Assembly (NCBI RefSeq): GCF_900167255.1
Contig: NZ_FUYB01000003.1
Location: forward strand, 186,001-250,000
Source: Thiothrix eikelboomii
GTDB lineage: Bacteria > Pseudomonadota > Gammaproteobacteria > Thiotrichales > Thiotrichaceae
Length of the DNA stretch: 64,000 nt
Direction: 5' to 3'
Both the position numbers and the translations under genes were made by a program. Below are positions 29,521-39,684 of this stretch, piece by piece (position 1 is the first letter of the stretch; each line of letters begins with the position of its first letter). The notes beneath the pieces were generated by a model that worked only from the letters and a program-made list of their open reading frames with translations, was not told where the DNA came from and ran no database searches.

Positions 29521-30381
29521 ATGATCAATATATTGCATGGACATCTACAGGATTTAGGGGGCTTCACAGTACGACGCTTATTACCTCATCAAGCTCGCCG
29601 CGCTGTTGGGCCTTGGGTCTTCTTTGATCACATGGGGCCCGCCCAATTCGCCCCCGGCCTTGGTATTAATGTGCGCCCCCATCCGCATATTAATTTAGCT
29701 ACAGTCAGCTATTTATTCGCAGGTGAAATCTTGCATCGTGACTCCCTCGGTAATCAGCAGGCAATTCACCCGGGTGATTTAAATTTAATGATTGCAGGAC
29801 GTGGTATTGTCCATTCCGAGCGTGAAACCGAAGCAGCCCAGCAACAAACTCGACAGCTGCATGGCCTGCAATTATGGCTGGCTTTACCGGAGGCAGCTGA
29901 AGAAGTCGAGCCTGAATTTATTCATTACCCCTCTGCTAGCCTACCTGCTTTGAATGTACAAGGCGTCCCCGTGCGTGTCTTAATGGGTGAAGCCTATGGC
30001 GTGCACTCACCGGTCAAAACCCTGTCTCCGACCCTGTATGTTGAGGCAGAGTTAACCGCAGGTCAAAGCTTAGCCCTACCGACCAACACCCCCGAATTAG
30101 CGGTTTATGTCGCGGCGGGGCAATTAGAATTTGACGGTCATCCGCTCGATACTTATACACTTACCGTGCTGGATCAACCCACTAAAGGCGAGTTAAGCGC
30201 GCTCAGTGCTAGCCGTATTGCTTTGATTGGTGGAGCTACCCTCGGTAAGCGTTATATGTGGTGGAATTTTGTATCCAGCCGTAAAGAGCGGATTGATCAA
30301 GCTAAAACCGAGTGGCAAGAGCAACGCTTCCCGGTGGTCGTCGGTGATGAGCAAGAATTTATCCCCTTACCTACACCTTAG
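29521..30381 (+). CDS. Pirin family protein (long form)
   Basis: Bicupin of the pirin family, 286 residues. The N-terminal cupin has the metal-binding pattern HPHINLATVSYLFAGEILHRDSLGN (His, His, then His) and the second half of the motif GRGIVHSERE. The C-terminal cupin carries the pirin C domain (VYVAAGQLEFDGHPLD) and the end AKTEWQEQRFPVVVGDEQEFIPLP. Relatives include quercetinases and regulatory pirins; the function here is not known. It is one of two pirins in the window (see 36930). It converges with the MATE gene, which ends 17 bases away. Confidence 0.9.
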   Translation: MINILHGHLQDLGGFTVRRLLPHQARRAVGPWVFFDHMGPAQFAPGLGINVRPHPHINLATVSYLFAGEILHRDSLGNQQAIHPGDLNLMIAGRGIVHSERETEAAQQQTRQLHGLQLWLALPEAAEEVEPEFIHYPSASLPALNVQGVPVRVLMGEAYGVHSPVKTLSPTLYVEAELTAGQSLALPTNTPELAVYVAAGQLEFDGHPLDTYTLTVLDQPTKGELSALSASRIALIGGATLGKRYMWWNFVSSRKERIDQAKTEWQEQRFPVVVGDEQEFIPLPTP

Positions 30382-30398
30382 CTTGTCGAAGCGCAGCA

Positions 30399-31751
30399 TT
30401 AAGCAGGCACGCTGATCGCTGCTTCACGTTTATTACAAGCGTGCGTACTCCAATACCAAGCGCCAAAACCGACCAAAGCATTGGCCGCAGCGGTGGCAAT
30501 ATAAATACCATTCAAGCCCCATTGCTGGGCTAATAACCAAGCTAGCGGCAAATAAATAACTAATAAACGTGAAACTGTCATCACCAGTGCTGGGAGCGCT
30601 TGGCCTATGCCGTTTGCCATACTACTAACAATCATAATCGTGCTTAATAAGCCATAAGTGATCGGAACAATATGCAAATAGGTCACTGAAGCTTGAACCG
30701 CCGCCTCATGCTGGGTAAATAACTGCGTAAGCGGCACAGCTGCCAGCCAAAATAATACCGCCATCGCCAGCCCCCAGCCCCAAACGAAAACAAAACTTAA
30801 CCGAAGCGCACGGCGTAAACGTTCAATTTTTTGTGCTCCCCAATTTTGCCCCGCAAATGGCGCTAAGGTCGAAGCTAAGGCCATGACGAGCATTAACCCA
30901 AACATTTCAATCCGCGAAGCCACACTATAACCAGCGACCGCTTCACTGCCATAAGTGGCGATCAAGCGGGTGGTAATTGCTATCGAAATCGGCGAAATTA
31001 AATTAGTCCCAGAGGCAGGTACGGCGAGATGTAGAATATCCTTCCAACTCTGCCCAATCTGGCTCGTCAGTGCCTTCAGAGTAATGAAATGCAATTTCAC
31101 ATAGAGCACATACAGAGTGACTACCATCGCACTGAAATACGCAATGATGCTGGCAATAGCAGCACCTTGTAACTCCAAGCGTGGCAAACCAAATAAACCA
31201 AAAATGAGCACAGGCGCAATAATTAAATTAATTACGGCAATCGCGGTCATGGTATAGCTTGGAATTTTGGTATTCCCCGCCGCCCGCAAGCAAGCATTGC
31301 CCACCATTGGCACTACAATCAAAAAGCAGCCCCAATACCAAGTATCCATATATTGATGAATATAAGGCAGTAAATCATCCGGCGCGCCCAATAATCTGAA
31401 CAAGGGGTCGACGGTCAATAAGCCAACCATCGCAAAAAGCAGGGATACGATTAAAGCCAAGACCAAGGCTTGTGTGCTGTAATTACGTACCCAATCCTCT
31501 TGTTTGCTGCCAATCGCTCGCGCAATGACTGAAGACGCGCCAACACCAATCCCAAAGGAGAGGCTATTCATAAACATTACGACGGGAAATACAAATCCCA
31601 TTGCCGCAAGAGCATGCGTACCCAATAAACCCAAATAATAAGTATCGACAATCGTGACACTCATCACGGCGATTAAGCCCCATAACATCGGAAGCGTTTG
31701 GCTAATCAGGATTTGCTTTTCATCGCCAACAGTGAGATCGCGTTTAAGCAT
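30399..31751 (-). CDS. MATE family efflux transporter
   Basis: Inner-membrane multidrug/toxin extrusion protein of 450 residues with about twelve transmembrane segments in two homologous halves. Hallmarks are the opening helix LISQTLPMLWGLIAVMSVTIVDTYYLGLLGTHALAAMGF, GIGVGASSVIARAIGS, and the second-half equivalent FAGQNWGAQKIERLRRALR. Such pumps exchange Na+ or H+ for cationic drugs. The substrate cannot be deduced and no regulator gene is adjacent. Confidence 0.92.
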   Translation of the reverse strand: MLKRDLTVGDEKQILISQTLPMLWGLIAVMSVTIVDTYYLGLLGTHALAAMGFVFPVVMFMNSLSFGIGVGASSVIARAIGSKQEDWVRNYSTQALVLALIVSLLFAMVGLLTVDPLFRLLGAPDDLLPYIHQYMDTWYWGCFLIVVPMVGNACLRAAGNTKIPSYTMTAIAVINLIIAPVLIFGLFGLPRLELQGAAIASIIAYFSAMVVTLYVLYVKLHFITLKALTSQIGQSWKDILHLAVPASGTNLISPISIAITTRLIATYGSEAVAGYSVASRIEMFGLMLVMALASTLAPFAGQNWGAQKIERLRRALRLSFVFVWGWGLAMAVLFWLAAVPLTQLFTQHEAAVQASVTYLHIVPITYGLLSTIMIVSSMANGIGQALPALVMTVSRLLVIYLPLAWLLAQQWGLNGIYIATAAANALVGFGAWYWSTHACNKREAAISVPA

Positions 31752-31959
31752 GACAGACTCGAGGTGGTATTAGGTTAAGACCATTAGGCTTAGAAAAACA
31801 GTGTAGTGCAAGCTTAAGTTCACCGTGAATAAACTGATTGTTTATAGGCATACTCAGCAAAAAAGTATCTAAACTCATTTAAAACTTATCACAATCCGGT
31901 AATTTATGACCTTTTAAGCTAGATTTAATCTGTACCACTAATAACAATTAGAGGCTAGC

Positions 31960-34722
31960 ATGATGCGCTTTCACTTTTTATGGATAACGAGTTTGGCTTT
32001 GAACTTAGCCAGCTATTCTCTCGGTCATGCCGCTGAGCCGAGTACCCATGCCTTGCAATTATTTGCAGGCAACAGCCAAAGTATCGGTACACAAATGTGG
32101 CAAACCGCTCAAACTCCAGCAACGACCAAAATCTTTAGCTATCTGACCACGACGCCCAATGCTGATGCCAATTACTATCCGCTTGGCAAAGTTGGTAAAT
32201 ACGGGATATTTGCCGCCTTCACCCCAGAAACAGGTCAAGAATTATGGCGCACCGATGCCAGTAGCGCCGACACCGAGTTACTCAAAGACCTTGAACCCGG
32301 TGTCGTGAGTGGCCTACCTAAAAAGCATGAACTTTATCGAACAACCAGCCTTAACTTAAACAATCGACTCATTTTCTGGGGGCAAACCCAAGATCAATTA
32401 AAATTGTATAGTACCGATGGCAGCCGTGAATCCACCCTAGTCATTGCCAGTTTTCCACACTCCAGTGTGCAATCCATCAATACTGAACTACCCAGCTTTT
32501 ATCCCTTAAATAAGCAGGCTTTTTTTTGGGTCAATGATGGCATACATGGCTTAGAATTATGGCAAACCGATGGCAGCGCAGCGGGTACACACTTAGTCGT
32601 GGATGCTAGTATCGAGCCAGCGGAGTTCAATCCTCTGCTTGTCTATGGCTTAGAGCCGATCAATAACCAAAACAGCCTATTTTTTATTAGTGCAGATCAA
32701 CGCTCTAACTCAGCAGAGGAAAAATTAGACTATTCATTATGGCGCGTCGATGCTAACAGCAGTGAGCGCTTAAAACGTTTCACTGACCAACCTGCATTTG
32801 CTTTCAGCTTACTAGCCGCTAATCAGGATAAGCTCATTTGGATAAAAACCAATGCCACTGATCAGCAACCCGAACTGTGGCAATTGGATCTAAAAACCAA
32901 ACAGGCGCACTTAATTCTGCATTTGCCTGCGACTGAAAACCTCCCCCGTAGTTTAAACACCGCGAAACCGATATTTTTTAAGCGTAAGCTATATTGGTGG
33001 TTTTCAATCGTGAGTGCTGACGGTCAAGATATTGATGAGCTGTGGACCAGTGACTTCACGGCGAAGGGTACTGAGCGCTTAGCGAGTTTGCCCAATCCGA
33101 ATAATGAATATAAAACCGCGCCGATGTTATTTAGTTTTGCAAATCGTTTGTATTTCTTTTTGAGTGATGGGATTCGCCCCTCAGCACTGTGGCTCACCGA
33201 TGGAACAGTAGCTGGCACTAAAAACCTGCTGACCGTCAAAGATAATCAATATGCCGGGGGGGCCGGAGACTCTTGGCCTGCCCGCCCTATGCCTTATGTA
33301 CTGCGTGCTAATAAGCTGATTTTCCCGACTTTTTCGCCCAAAGATCGTAATCTGTCTCAATTATGGAGTTTAACCCCAGAGCAACCCGAGCAGCCCTTGC
33401 TGTTAGGTGAGTTTGACGATCCACAGCTATTACCCCCCGCTGACAACGATCAAGGCCAGTGGGTGTACTTTCTAAGTGGCAAGCAGCGTTGGCAAACCGA
33501 TGGCACGATCAGCGGTACTAAAGCCTTAGGAGAGGATGCCATTCGCAAAACTTGGCAAGCCAGCCCTTGGCCTACGGGAGGCTTAACTGAGATCTTAGCA
33601 CTACCTAGCACGCCGCCGAGCTGGTTGATGGCAGGTATCGACTCACAAGCAGGCCAAGAGCCTTGGCTAGTCACGGCTGAACCGATGCAAAGCAAATTGC
33701 TTAAAGATATTAATACTGCACCCGCCAGTGTTGACCTTAAACAAGTACAGCAACTCGGCTCTACTTGGTATTTTGTCTTGAACTCACGTTTATGGGCAAC
33801 TGAACAAGATCCAACCACTGCGCATGAAATCACTGAGTTGCCAAAAGAAGAACAGTGCTCCTTCAATGCCCAAGCGATGGTTAAATCCCAAGATACCTTG
33901 TATTTCATCACTGAAAATACTGAAACGCCTGAAAAAATTAATTCACTGTGGCAAATCACGGCGGGTCAGGTCAAACGGATTAAACGCTTTCCGGCGGGCG
34001 GATATAGTTGGCTCTTCCCTAGTCGTCACGGTGTCTATGTCGCCTATTATCCACCTGAGACTGCAGGAGCTTGGACACTTGAATTATGGAACAGCCAAAA
34101 ACAACAATTTGCCACGGTATTAACCAAAGCTAACGACCAACGGCGCTTAGCTACGCTCTTGGAAACTGAGCAAGGTCTGCTGTATATCTTAGAACCCAAC
34201 TATGCCCTTGGTGGAGAATTAGTTGCATATAAGCTGGTTTTACAAACTCCAACAGGCACTGACATCGTGCTCAAAGATGGCTTTGAACCGCTGCCTATGC
34301 TGTTGACTGATACGCTATTAGCGAGTGCAGAACATACTTATTTCTTAACTCAAAAAGAGAATGATCCTTTAAATTATCAACTCTCCCGCCTTGACTGGAC
34401 TGATAAAACCCTAGTGGCCGTCAAAACACCGCCTTTACCGCAGCAATCGCGGGTTTTAGCGGCTAAACACGGTTTATTTATCTTAAGCCAAGCACCCGAA
34501 GCCAGCTTATGGTGGCTAGCCGATGCGGACGAATCAGCACAATTAATTAAAAAATTCGAATCCAAACAGTATATAGATGCGGTCAAGCTGTTGGATGATC
34601 AATTGTATTTTCACCTCATGTACCTGAACCAAGATGACCCACCGCGTGAATTATGGCTGACAGATAATACCAGTGAGGGCATGCGGAAATTGGCGGATGA
34701 TTTGGAAATGCTGCGGGATTAA
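31960..34722 (+). CDS. Secreted ELWxxDGT-repeat protein
   Basis: 920-residue exported protein with a Sec signal peptide (residues 1-24, ending GHAAEP). It contains many copies of the ELWxxDGTxxGTxxLxD repeat, for example QELWRTDASSADTELLKDL, LELWQTDGSAAGTHLVVD, SALWLTDGTVAGTKNLLTV, QRWQTDGTISGTKAL and, at the C-terminus, RELWLTDNTSEGMRKL. These form blades of a likely beta-propeller. The repeat is known in many bacterial surface or periplasmic proteins, but no function has been set. No C-terminal anchor is visible. It ends 9 bases before a perfect hairpin. Confidence 0.8.
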   Translation: MMRFHFLWITSLALNLASYSLGHAAEPSTHALQLFAGNSQSIGTQMWQTAQTPATTKIFSYLTTTPNADANYYPLGKVGKYGIFAAFTPETGQELWRTDASSADTELLKDLEPGVVSGLPKKHELYRTTSLNLNNRLIFWGQTQDQLKLYSTDGSRESTLVIASFPHSSVQSINTELPSFYPLNKQAFFWVNDGIHGLELWQTDGSAAGTHLVVDASIEPAEFNPLLVYGLEPINNQNSLFFISADQRSNSAEEKLDYSLWRVDANSSERLKRFTDQPAFAFSLLAANQDKLIWIKTNATDQQPELWQLDLKTKQAHLILHLPATENLPRSLNTAKPIFFKRKLYWWFSIVSADGQDIDELWTSDFTAKGTERLASLPNPNNEYKTAPMLFSFANRLYFFLSDGIRPSALWLTDGTVAGTKNLLTVKDNQYAGGAGDSWPARPMPYVLRANKLIFPTFSPKDRNLSQLWSLTPEQPEQPLLLGEFDDPQLLPPADNDQGQWVYFLSGKQRWQTDGTISGTKALGEDAIRKTWQASPWPTGGLTEILALPSTPPSWLMAGIDSQAGQEPWLVTAEPMQSKLLKDINTAPASVDLKQVQQLGSTWYFVLNSRLWATEQDPTTAHEITELPKEEQCSFNAQAMVKSQDTLYFITENTETPEKINSLWQITAGQVKRIKRFPAGGYSWLFPSRHGVYVAYYPPETAGAWTLELWNSQKQQFATVLTKANDQRRLATLLETEQGLLYILEPNYALGGELVAYKLVLQTPTGTDIVLKDGFEPLPMLLTDTLLASAEHTYFLTQKENDPLNYQLSRLDWTDKTLVAVKTPPLPQQSRVLAAKHGLFILSQAPEASLWWLADADESAQLIKKFESKQYIDAVKLLDDQLYFHLMYLNQDDPPRELWLTDNTSEGMRKLADDLEMLRD

Positions 34723-34730
34723 CCTTCAAG

Positions 34731-34754
34731 GCTAGCTAGAGACTAGCTAGCTTT
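34731..34754 (+). terminator. Hairpin terminator candidate after the ELW-repeat gene
   Basis: Perfect 9-base arms GCTAGCTAG (34731-34739) and CTAGCTAGC (34743-34751) around a 3-base loop, then TTT. A second inverted repeat, TTTAGCTTAG (34752-34761) and CTAAGCTAAA (34778-34787), follows and overlaps the aroC stop. Lying between convergent genes, the pair could stop transcription from both sides. The U-tract is short, so termination strength is uncertain. Confidence 0.5.
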
Positions 34755-34777
34755 AGCTTAGAACCTAGAATTTAGCA

Positions 34778-35887
34778 CTAAGCTAAATCAGGAGCTTGCG
34801 CTGGAAGATCAGGCAAAGCGGTTTTAACATCTAAATTCTGCGCCCGATGCCGTAATGCATGATCCATTAAAACCAAGGCGAGCATGGCTTCACAAATCGG
34901 TGTAGCACGAATACCAACACAAGGATCATGCCGACCTTTGGTAATTACCTCGACAGCTTCGCCCTGCAAATTCACAGTACGCCCGGGAATACGCATACTC
35001 GAAGTCGGTTTAAATGCAGTGTGGACAACAATATCTTGCCCCGAACTAATCCCACCTAAAATACCACCGGCTTGATTTTGCAGAAAACCTTGCAAGGTGA
35101 TTTCGTCGCGATGCTCAGTGCCTTTTTGGGTCACACAGGCGAAACCTGCCCCTATCTCCACCCCTTTAGCTGCATTAATACTCATCATCGCATACGCAAT
35201 CTCAGCATCGAGTCGGTCAAAAATTGGCTCACCCCAGCCGGGTGGTAAACCGGTGGCAACCGTGGTGATTTTCGCGCCAATGGAGTTGCCTTCTTTACGT
35301 AAAGCATCCATATAGGCTTCCATTTCAGCGACCTTATCCGCGTCAGGGCAAAAGAACGGATTAGTTTCAATCACTGCCCAATCCAGCTGCTCAGCGATAA
35401 TGGGACCAAGCTGCGACAGATAACCACGAATCTGTACACCATAGCGCTCAAACAAGTACTTTTTCGCAATCGCACCCGCTGCCACCCGCATCGCGGTTTC
35501 TCGTGCAGACGAGCGCCCGCCTCCACGATAATCACGCAAACCATACTTTTTATAATAAGTATAATCGGCATGACCGGGACGGAAACGATCGAGAATCTCT
35601 GAGTAATCTTTCGAGCGCTGGTCGGTATTATGAATGATCAGTGCAATGGGTGTACCGGTGGTTTTGCCTTCAAACACACCGGATAAAATCTGCACTTCAT
35701 CTGGCTCCCGCCGTTGAGTGGTATGACGGCTTTGACCGGGTTTGCGCCGATCTAAATCCAGCTGAATATCAGCCTCTGTAAGCGCCATTCCGGGCGGGCA
35801 GCCGTCCACAATGCAACCAATTGCGGGGCCATGACTTTCACCGAAACTGGTTACGGTGAATAAGTTTCCAATAGTATTTCCTGACAT
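34778..35887 (-). CDS. aroC: Chorismate synthase
   Basis: Converts 5-enolpyruvylshikimate 3-phosphate to chorismate with reduced FMN, last step of the shikimate pathway. The three family signatures are visible: [27 protein letters not shown] at the start, the [25 protein letters not shown] region (about residues 118-142), and [18 protein letters not shown] near the C-terminus. 369 residues, normal. Cytosolic tetramer. It is convergent with the ELW-repeat gene. Confidence 0.97.
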   Translation of the reverse strand: MSGNTIGNLFTVTSFGESHGPAIGCIVDGCPPGMALTEADIQLDLDRRKPGQSRHTTQRREPDEVQILSGVFEGKTTGTPIALIIHNTDQRSKDYSEILDRFRPGHADYTYYKKYGLRDYRGGGRSSARETAMRVAAGAIAKKYLFERYGVQIRGYLSQLGPIIAEQLDWAVIETNPFFCPDADKVAEMEAYMDALRKEGNSIGAKITTVATGLPPGWGEPIFDRLDAEIAYAMMSINAAKGVEIGAGFACVTQKGTEHRDEITLQGFLQNQAGGILGGISSGQDIVVHTAFKPTSSMRIPGRTVNLQGEAVEVITKGRHDPCVGIRATPICEAMLALVLMDHALRHRAQNLDVKTALPDLPAQAPDLA

Positions 35888-35929
35888 AGGGCCTGATTGT
35901 ATCAGCCTCTCTGGCCTCTCGAAATAGGC

Positions 35930-36811
35930 TTATGCTAGCCGTTGCTGTAAAAATTCAATCAAACGCCGAATTTTCATCGGCAGAAAATGGCGAGTGGGAT
36001 ACATCGCATAGGCACTAATCAGCGGCGAGGAATAATCTTTGAGAATCTGTACTAATTGCCCACTCGCTAAGGCTTGACGCACAATAAAAGCAGGCTGGTG
36101 GATAATACCTTGCCCGAGGATCGCTGCCTGACAGAGTATATCGCCATTATTCGCCGCTAAATCACCCTGCACAGTAACGGGTTGATTCACTTGATCCTTC
36201 TGAAACTGCCAGATATGCATCGGCGCACTATGTTGATAAAGCAAACAATTATGCTGGCTTAATTCAGCAGGACTTTGAGGTATACCTTGTTTAGCTAAAT
36301 AGCTTGGGGCAGCACAACACACTAAATAACTATTGGCAATCCGCTGCGCCACCATCGAAGAATCCTGTAGCTGCCCGACTCGAATCACTAAATCATAATC
36401 ACTGTTTAGAATATCAATAAACCGATCATCTAAATGTAAACTGATCTGCAATTGCGGATAGATCTGCATGAACTCATGAATCGGCGGCATCAGAACTTGC
36501 ATCCCAAACGACAATGGCACATTAATGCGGAGATTGCCGCACAACCGCTCACTGGTCGAGGCAATGTTTTCCTCTAGTTCATTAAACTCCTCTAAGAGGG
36601 TTTTGCCTCGCTGATAATACAGCGCTCCCGCTTCTGTAGTACGCAAATGGCGGGTAGTACGCACCAACAGCTTAACACCTAAGCGCTCTTCCAATAGACG
36701 CAGCCGTTTACTCACCGCCGCACTAGTCACATGATGCTTTTCAGCTGCAGCACTGAGGGTTCCAGCCTCGACCACTTCCACTAACCAAAACAGATCATCA
36801 AAATGGCTCAT
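35930..36811 (-). CDS. LysR-family transcriptional regulator divergent from a pirin gene
   Basis: 293-residue LysR regulator. The N-terminal helix-turn-helix reads LFWLVEVVEAGTLSAAAEKHHVTSAAVSKRLRLLEERLGVKLLVRTTR, and the C-terminal substrate-binding domain has the YDLVIRVG segment typical of the LTTR subgroup that controls small oxidoreductase or pirin genes. It is divergent from the pirin at 36930 with 118 bases between, the standard layout in which the regulator controls its neighbour from the shared promoter region. The inducer is unknown. Confidence 0.92.
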   Translation of the reverse strand: MSHFDDLFWLVEVVEAGTLSAAAEKHHVTSAAVSKRLRLLEERLGVKLLVRTTRHLRTTEAGALYYQRGKTLLEEFNELEENIASTSERLCGNLRINVPLSFGMQVLMPPIHEFMQIYPQLQISLHLDDRFIDILNSDYDLVIRVGQLQDSSMVAQRIANSYLVCCAAPSYLAKQGIPQSPAELSQHNCLLYQHSAPMHIWQFQKDQVNQPVTVQGDLAANNGDILCQAAILGQGIIHQPAFIVRQALASGQLVQILKDYSSPLISAYAMYPTRHFLPMKIRRLIEFLQQRLA

Positions 36812-36929
36812 CGGATTTTCAACCTTAAGTTATCTAATACCTAACGTAAGACGAGTTACACTAACTTATAGTCAAAGCTAAACTACTCGTATACAAAATA
36901 CCGTCATAACCTAGCGTCGGAGGACGAAA

Positions 36930-37631
36930 ATGTTACAGCTTAGACCGGCCAATGAACGAGGTCACTTTCAAAACCACTGGTTAGATAGTAAACACAGCTT
37001 TTCTTTTGGTGAATATTATGACCCTAAGCAGATGGGGATTTCTGTCCTGCGAGTGATTAATGATGATCGTATCACTGCAGGAGCTGGCTTCCCGCTGCAC
37101 CCCCATAATAATATGGAAATTGTCAGTTATGTGCTGGAAGGTGAATTAGCGCATCAAGATAGCATGGGCAATGGCAGCGTGATTCGCAAAGGTGAGGTGC
37201 AACGTATGTCCGCAGGGACTGGCATTACTCATTCTGAGTACAATCCATCAACCCATCAAGGGACACATTTTTTACAAATTTGGCTGCTGCCGACCCAACG
37301 CAATACTCAACCTAGCTATGCACAAATCGCCGTGAGTGATGCTGAAAAAGCGGCTGGTTGGCGCTTATTAATTTCCCCTGACGGAGCTTCTGGCTCATTA
37401 GCAACCAATACCGAAGCACGGCTCTATGCAAGCTTACTAGGCAGTGGTCAAGCACGTGACTACTTATTAGCTCCTGAGCGGTTGGCTTATCTATTTGTTG
37501 CTAGCGGTTCACTCGAGTTAGCGGGCTTAACGCTCACTGCAGGTGATGGTGTGGCGTTTACAGCGGGAACAGCGCTTAACCTGCTCGGCAAAGATTTAGC
37601 TGAAGTATTGTTATTCGATTTACCTGCTTAG
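36930..37631 (+). CDS. Pirin family protein (YhhW-like short form)
   Basis: 233-residue bicupin of the YhhW type, related to bacterial quercetin dioxygenases. The motif HFQNHWLDSKHSFSFGEYYDPKQMGISVLRVINDD opens the protein; the metal ligands are in FPLHPHNNMEIVSYVLEGELAHQDSMGN and GTGITHSEYN. GGAGG lies 7-9 bases before the ATG. It is followed by a strong bidirectional terminator. Probably induced by the divergent LysR protein; the substrate is unknown. Confidence 0.92.
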   Translation: MLQLRPANERGHFQNHWLDSKHSFSFGEYYDPKQMGISVLRVINDDRITAGAGFPLHPHNNMEIVSYVLEGELAHQDSMGNGSVIRKGEVQRMSAGTGITHSEYNPSTHQGTHFLQIWLLPTQRNTQPSYAQIAVSDAEKAAGWRLLISPDGASGSLATNTEARLYASLLGSGQARDYLLAPERLAYLFVASGSLELAGLTLTAGDGVAFTAGTALNLLGKDLAEVLLFDLPA

Positions 37632-37660
37632 CATACCTAGCATGATCGGTTTAGCCTTAA

Positions 37661-37693
37661 AGCAAAAGGGGCAAAACAGCCCCTTTTGCTTTT
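37661..37693. terminator. Bidirectional rho-independent terminator
   Basis: Perfect 11-base arms AGCAAAAGGGG (37661-37671) and CCCCTTTTGCT (37680-37690) with an 8-base loop, followed by TTT on the plus strand; the A-rich side gives a U-rich tail on the minus strand. It separates the convergent pirin and dsbC-like genes. Confidence 0.85.
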
Positions 37694-37714
37694 GGAAACC
37701 CTGAAAACTTAAGC

Positions 37715-38542
37715 CTAATTCACTTTAGTTTTCATATCATCCAGAATTTTCACTAACTGATCCGCAGGGCGATACCCCGGAATCATCGTGCCATCTTCGG
37801 TAAATAAAGCTGGGGTACCATTAACCCCTAGCTTTTGACCTAACTCAAACTCTTTGGCAACCGGATTTTCACATTCTTTGGTCGCTATAGTTTCACCCGC
37901 TTTGGATTTGGTCATCGCATCTAATTTATCATCCGCACACCAAACATTAACAATTTTCTTATAACTCTCTGAGCCAACGCCCGCACGCGGATACGCTAAA
38001 TAGCGCACGCTCACACCCGCTTCGTTTAATTGCGGAACTTCTTTATGCAGCTTGACACAATAGCCACAATCAACATCAGTAAAAACCGTCAATAGATGCT
38101 TTTGCTCACCTTTAGCCTTAAAAATGACTGCATCTTTTTCTTCAATCTTCGAAAGCATCGCTTTGCGTTCAACCGTGCGGGATTGTTCTGATAAATTAGT
38201 GCGTGTTGCGCCATCAATTAAATCGCCACTAAAGAAATAGCGACCATCCGCCGAGACATAAACTAGCTCTGTGCCAAATTTAGCTTCATAAATCCCATTC
38301 ACTGGAGTGGGATTAATCGAATCAGCGGCACTTCCAAATAAAGGCTTTAATTTTTCATTCAAACTCGCCGTATCAATGGATGCGGCCGCAGAACTGGCGG
38401 CGGGTGCCGCAGCGGTCGCGGTTGTGGCGGTGGTTTCAGTACTGGCTGCAGGTGCAACTGCTGCTTTATCTTCTGCATTCGCTAAGCCTATGATTAATAA
38501 GCTGGCCACTAAGGCGCTCAGCATGGTTTTTTTATTCATCAC
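37715..38542 (-). CDS. dsbC: DsbC-like periplasmic thiol:disulfide isomerase
   Basis: Periplasmic disulfide isomerase. A signal peptide covers residues 1-23 (ends LANA). An unusual Ala/Thr-rich linker (residues 24-55) precedes the dimerisation domain, then the thioredoxin-fold domain with catalytic Cys159-Gly-Tyr-Cys162 in FTDVDCGYCVKLHKEVP. Cys202 and Cys224 match the second, structural pair of DsbC. The cis-Pro loop is GVNGTPALF. 275 residues, slightly long because of the linker. It lies downstream of xerD, as in many gammaproteobacteria, and probably shares its transcript. Confidence 0.92.
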   Translation of the reverse strand: MMNKKTMLSALVASLLIIGLANAEDKAAVAPAASTETTATTATAAAPAASSAAASIDTASLNEKLKPLFGSAADSINPTPVNGIYEAKFGTELVYVSADGRYFFSGDLIDGATRTNLSEQSRTVERKAMLSKIEEKDAVIFKAKGEQKHLLTVFTDVDCGYCVKLHKEVPQLNEAGVSVRYLAYPRAGVGSESYKKIVNVWCADDKLDAMTKSKAGETIATKECENPVAKEFELGQKLGVNGTPALFTEDGTMIPGYRPADQLVKILDDMKTKVN

Positions 38543-38680
38543 TTTTGTTTCTTTCCATCAGTAAAATTAAAAGAGCAGTCGTCCCAAGATAGCATAAGGC
38601 AAACTTAAATCCCATTGACCTTAGGAAGCATCCTAGTTTGAAATTTTATTCAGCCAAAAGTTCTCAAAGTTAACTTAATA

Positions 38681-39619
38681 TTAGCCCCGAGGATGATGCT
38701 GGCGGTGCAAATCTTGTAAGCGTGCTTTGGCGACATGCGTATAAATCTGCGTGGTCGACATATCACTATGGCCTAGCAACAACTGCACAACCCGCAAATC
38801 CGCCCCATGATTCAATAAATGAGTAGCAAAGGCATGCCGTAAGGTATGCGGTGAGAGCGGTTTACTAATTCCAGCCTCAGCCGCATAACGCTTAATCAAA
38901 TACCAAAACGCTTGACGGGTCATACCTGCACCACGCCCAGTCACAAACACCTGAGCACAAACAGTATGGCCTTGCATTAACTCTGGACGGGCAATTTGCA
39001 AATAGCGGCTGACCCAATCCTGAGCTTCTTCACCTAAAGGGACTAAGCGTTCTTTACCGCCTTTGCCTAAAACCCGCACCACCCCATGATGCAAAGACAG
39101 CTGCCCTTGAGTCAAACCTGTCAACTCTGAAACACGCAAACCGGTTGCATACAATAGCTCTAACATAGCACGATCGCGCAAACCCAAAGCTGAATCGACC
39201 TCGGGAGCTTGCAATAATTGCTCCACATCAGCCTCGGATAAGGCATCGGGTAATAAACGTTGTGGACGGGGGGCCTCCAAATTTCCGGTCGGGTCGGCTT
39301 GAATAACCCCTTCACGCAGCAGATAGCGATAAAAACGCCGCATCCCGGATAATAAGCGTGCTGAACTTGAGGGTTTAGCACCTGCTTTAAATAATTCGAC
39401 GAAATAATCTTGTAGATCATTGCGATCCGCCGTCTCTAATTGCTTACCTTCAGAAGCTAGCCAACTGCATAAGCCGAGCAAATCACTGCGATAGGCATCT
39501 AAAGTATTTTTCGCCGCACCCCGCTCTGCCCAAAAGGCATCCAAAAAACGATCTAATAAATCCGTTTCATTGCAAGGGAACTCAGTTTCGATAGTTCGGG
39601 ATTTTTTTAAGATATTCAT
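38681..39619 (-). CDS. xerD: Site-specific tyrosine recombinase XerD
   Basis: Chromosome-dimer resolution recombinase acting with XerC at dif. All catalytic residues are visible: Arg162 (ATGLRVSEL), Lys186 (LGKGGKE), His258 and Arg261 (SPHTLRHAFATHLL), His284 (LLGHSDMSTT) and the nucleophile Tyr293 (QIYTHV). 312 residues, with the N-terminal SAM-like DNA-binding domain in residues 20-105. The dsbC-like gene follows on the same strand. Confidence 0.93.
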   Translation of the reverse strand: MNILKKSRTIETEFPCNETDLLDRFLDAFWAERGAAKNTLDAYRSDLLGLCSWLASEGKQLETADRNDLQDYFVELFKAGAKPSSSARLLSGMRRFYRYLLREGVIQADPTGNLEAPRPQRLLPDALSEADVEQLLQAPEVDSALGLRDRAMLELLYATGLRVSELTGLTQGQLSLHHGVVRVLGKGGKERLVPLGEEAQDWVSRYLQIARPELMQGHTVCAQVFVTGRGAGMTRQAFWYLIKRYAAEAGISKPLSPHTLRHAFATHLLNHGADLRVVQLLLGHSDMSTTQIYTHVAKARLQDLHRQHHPRG

Positions 39620-39684
39620 TGTCTTGATAGATTAGCAGGACATTCCATGCTATGTTCAAACAAAATAATAAAGGGCTTTTATTC

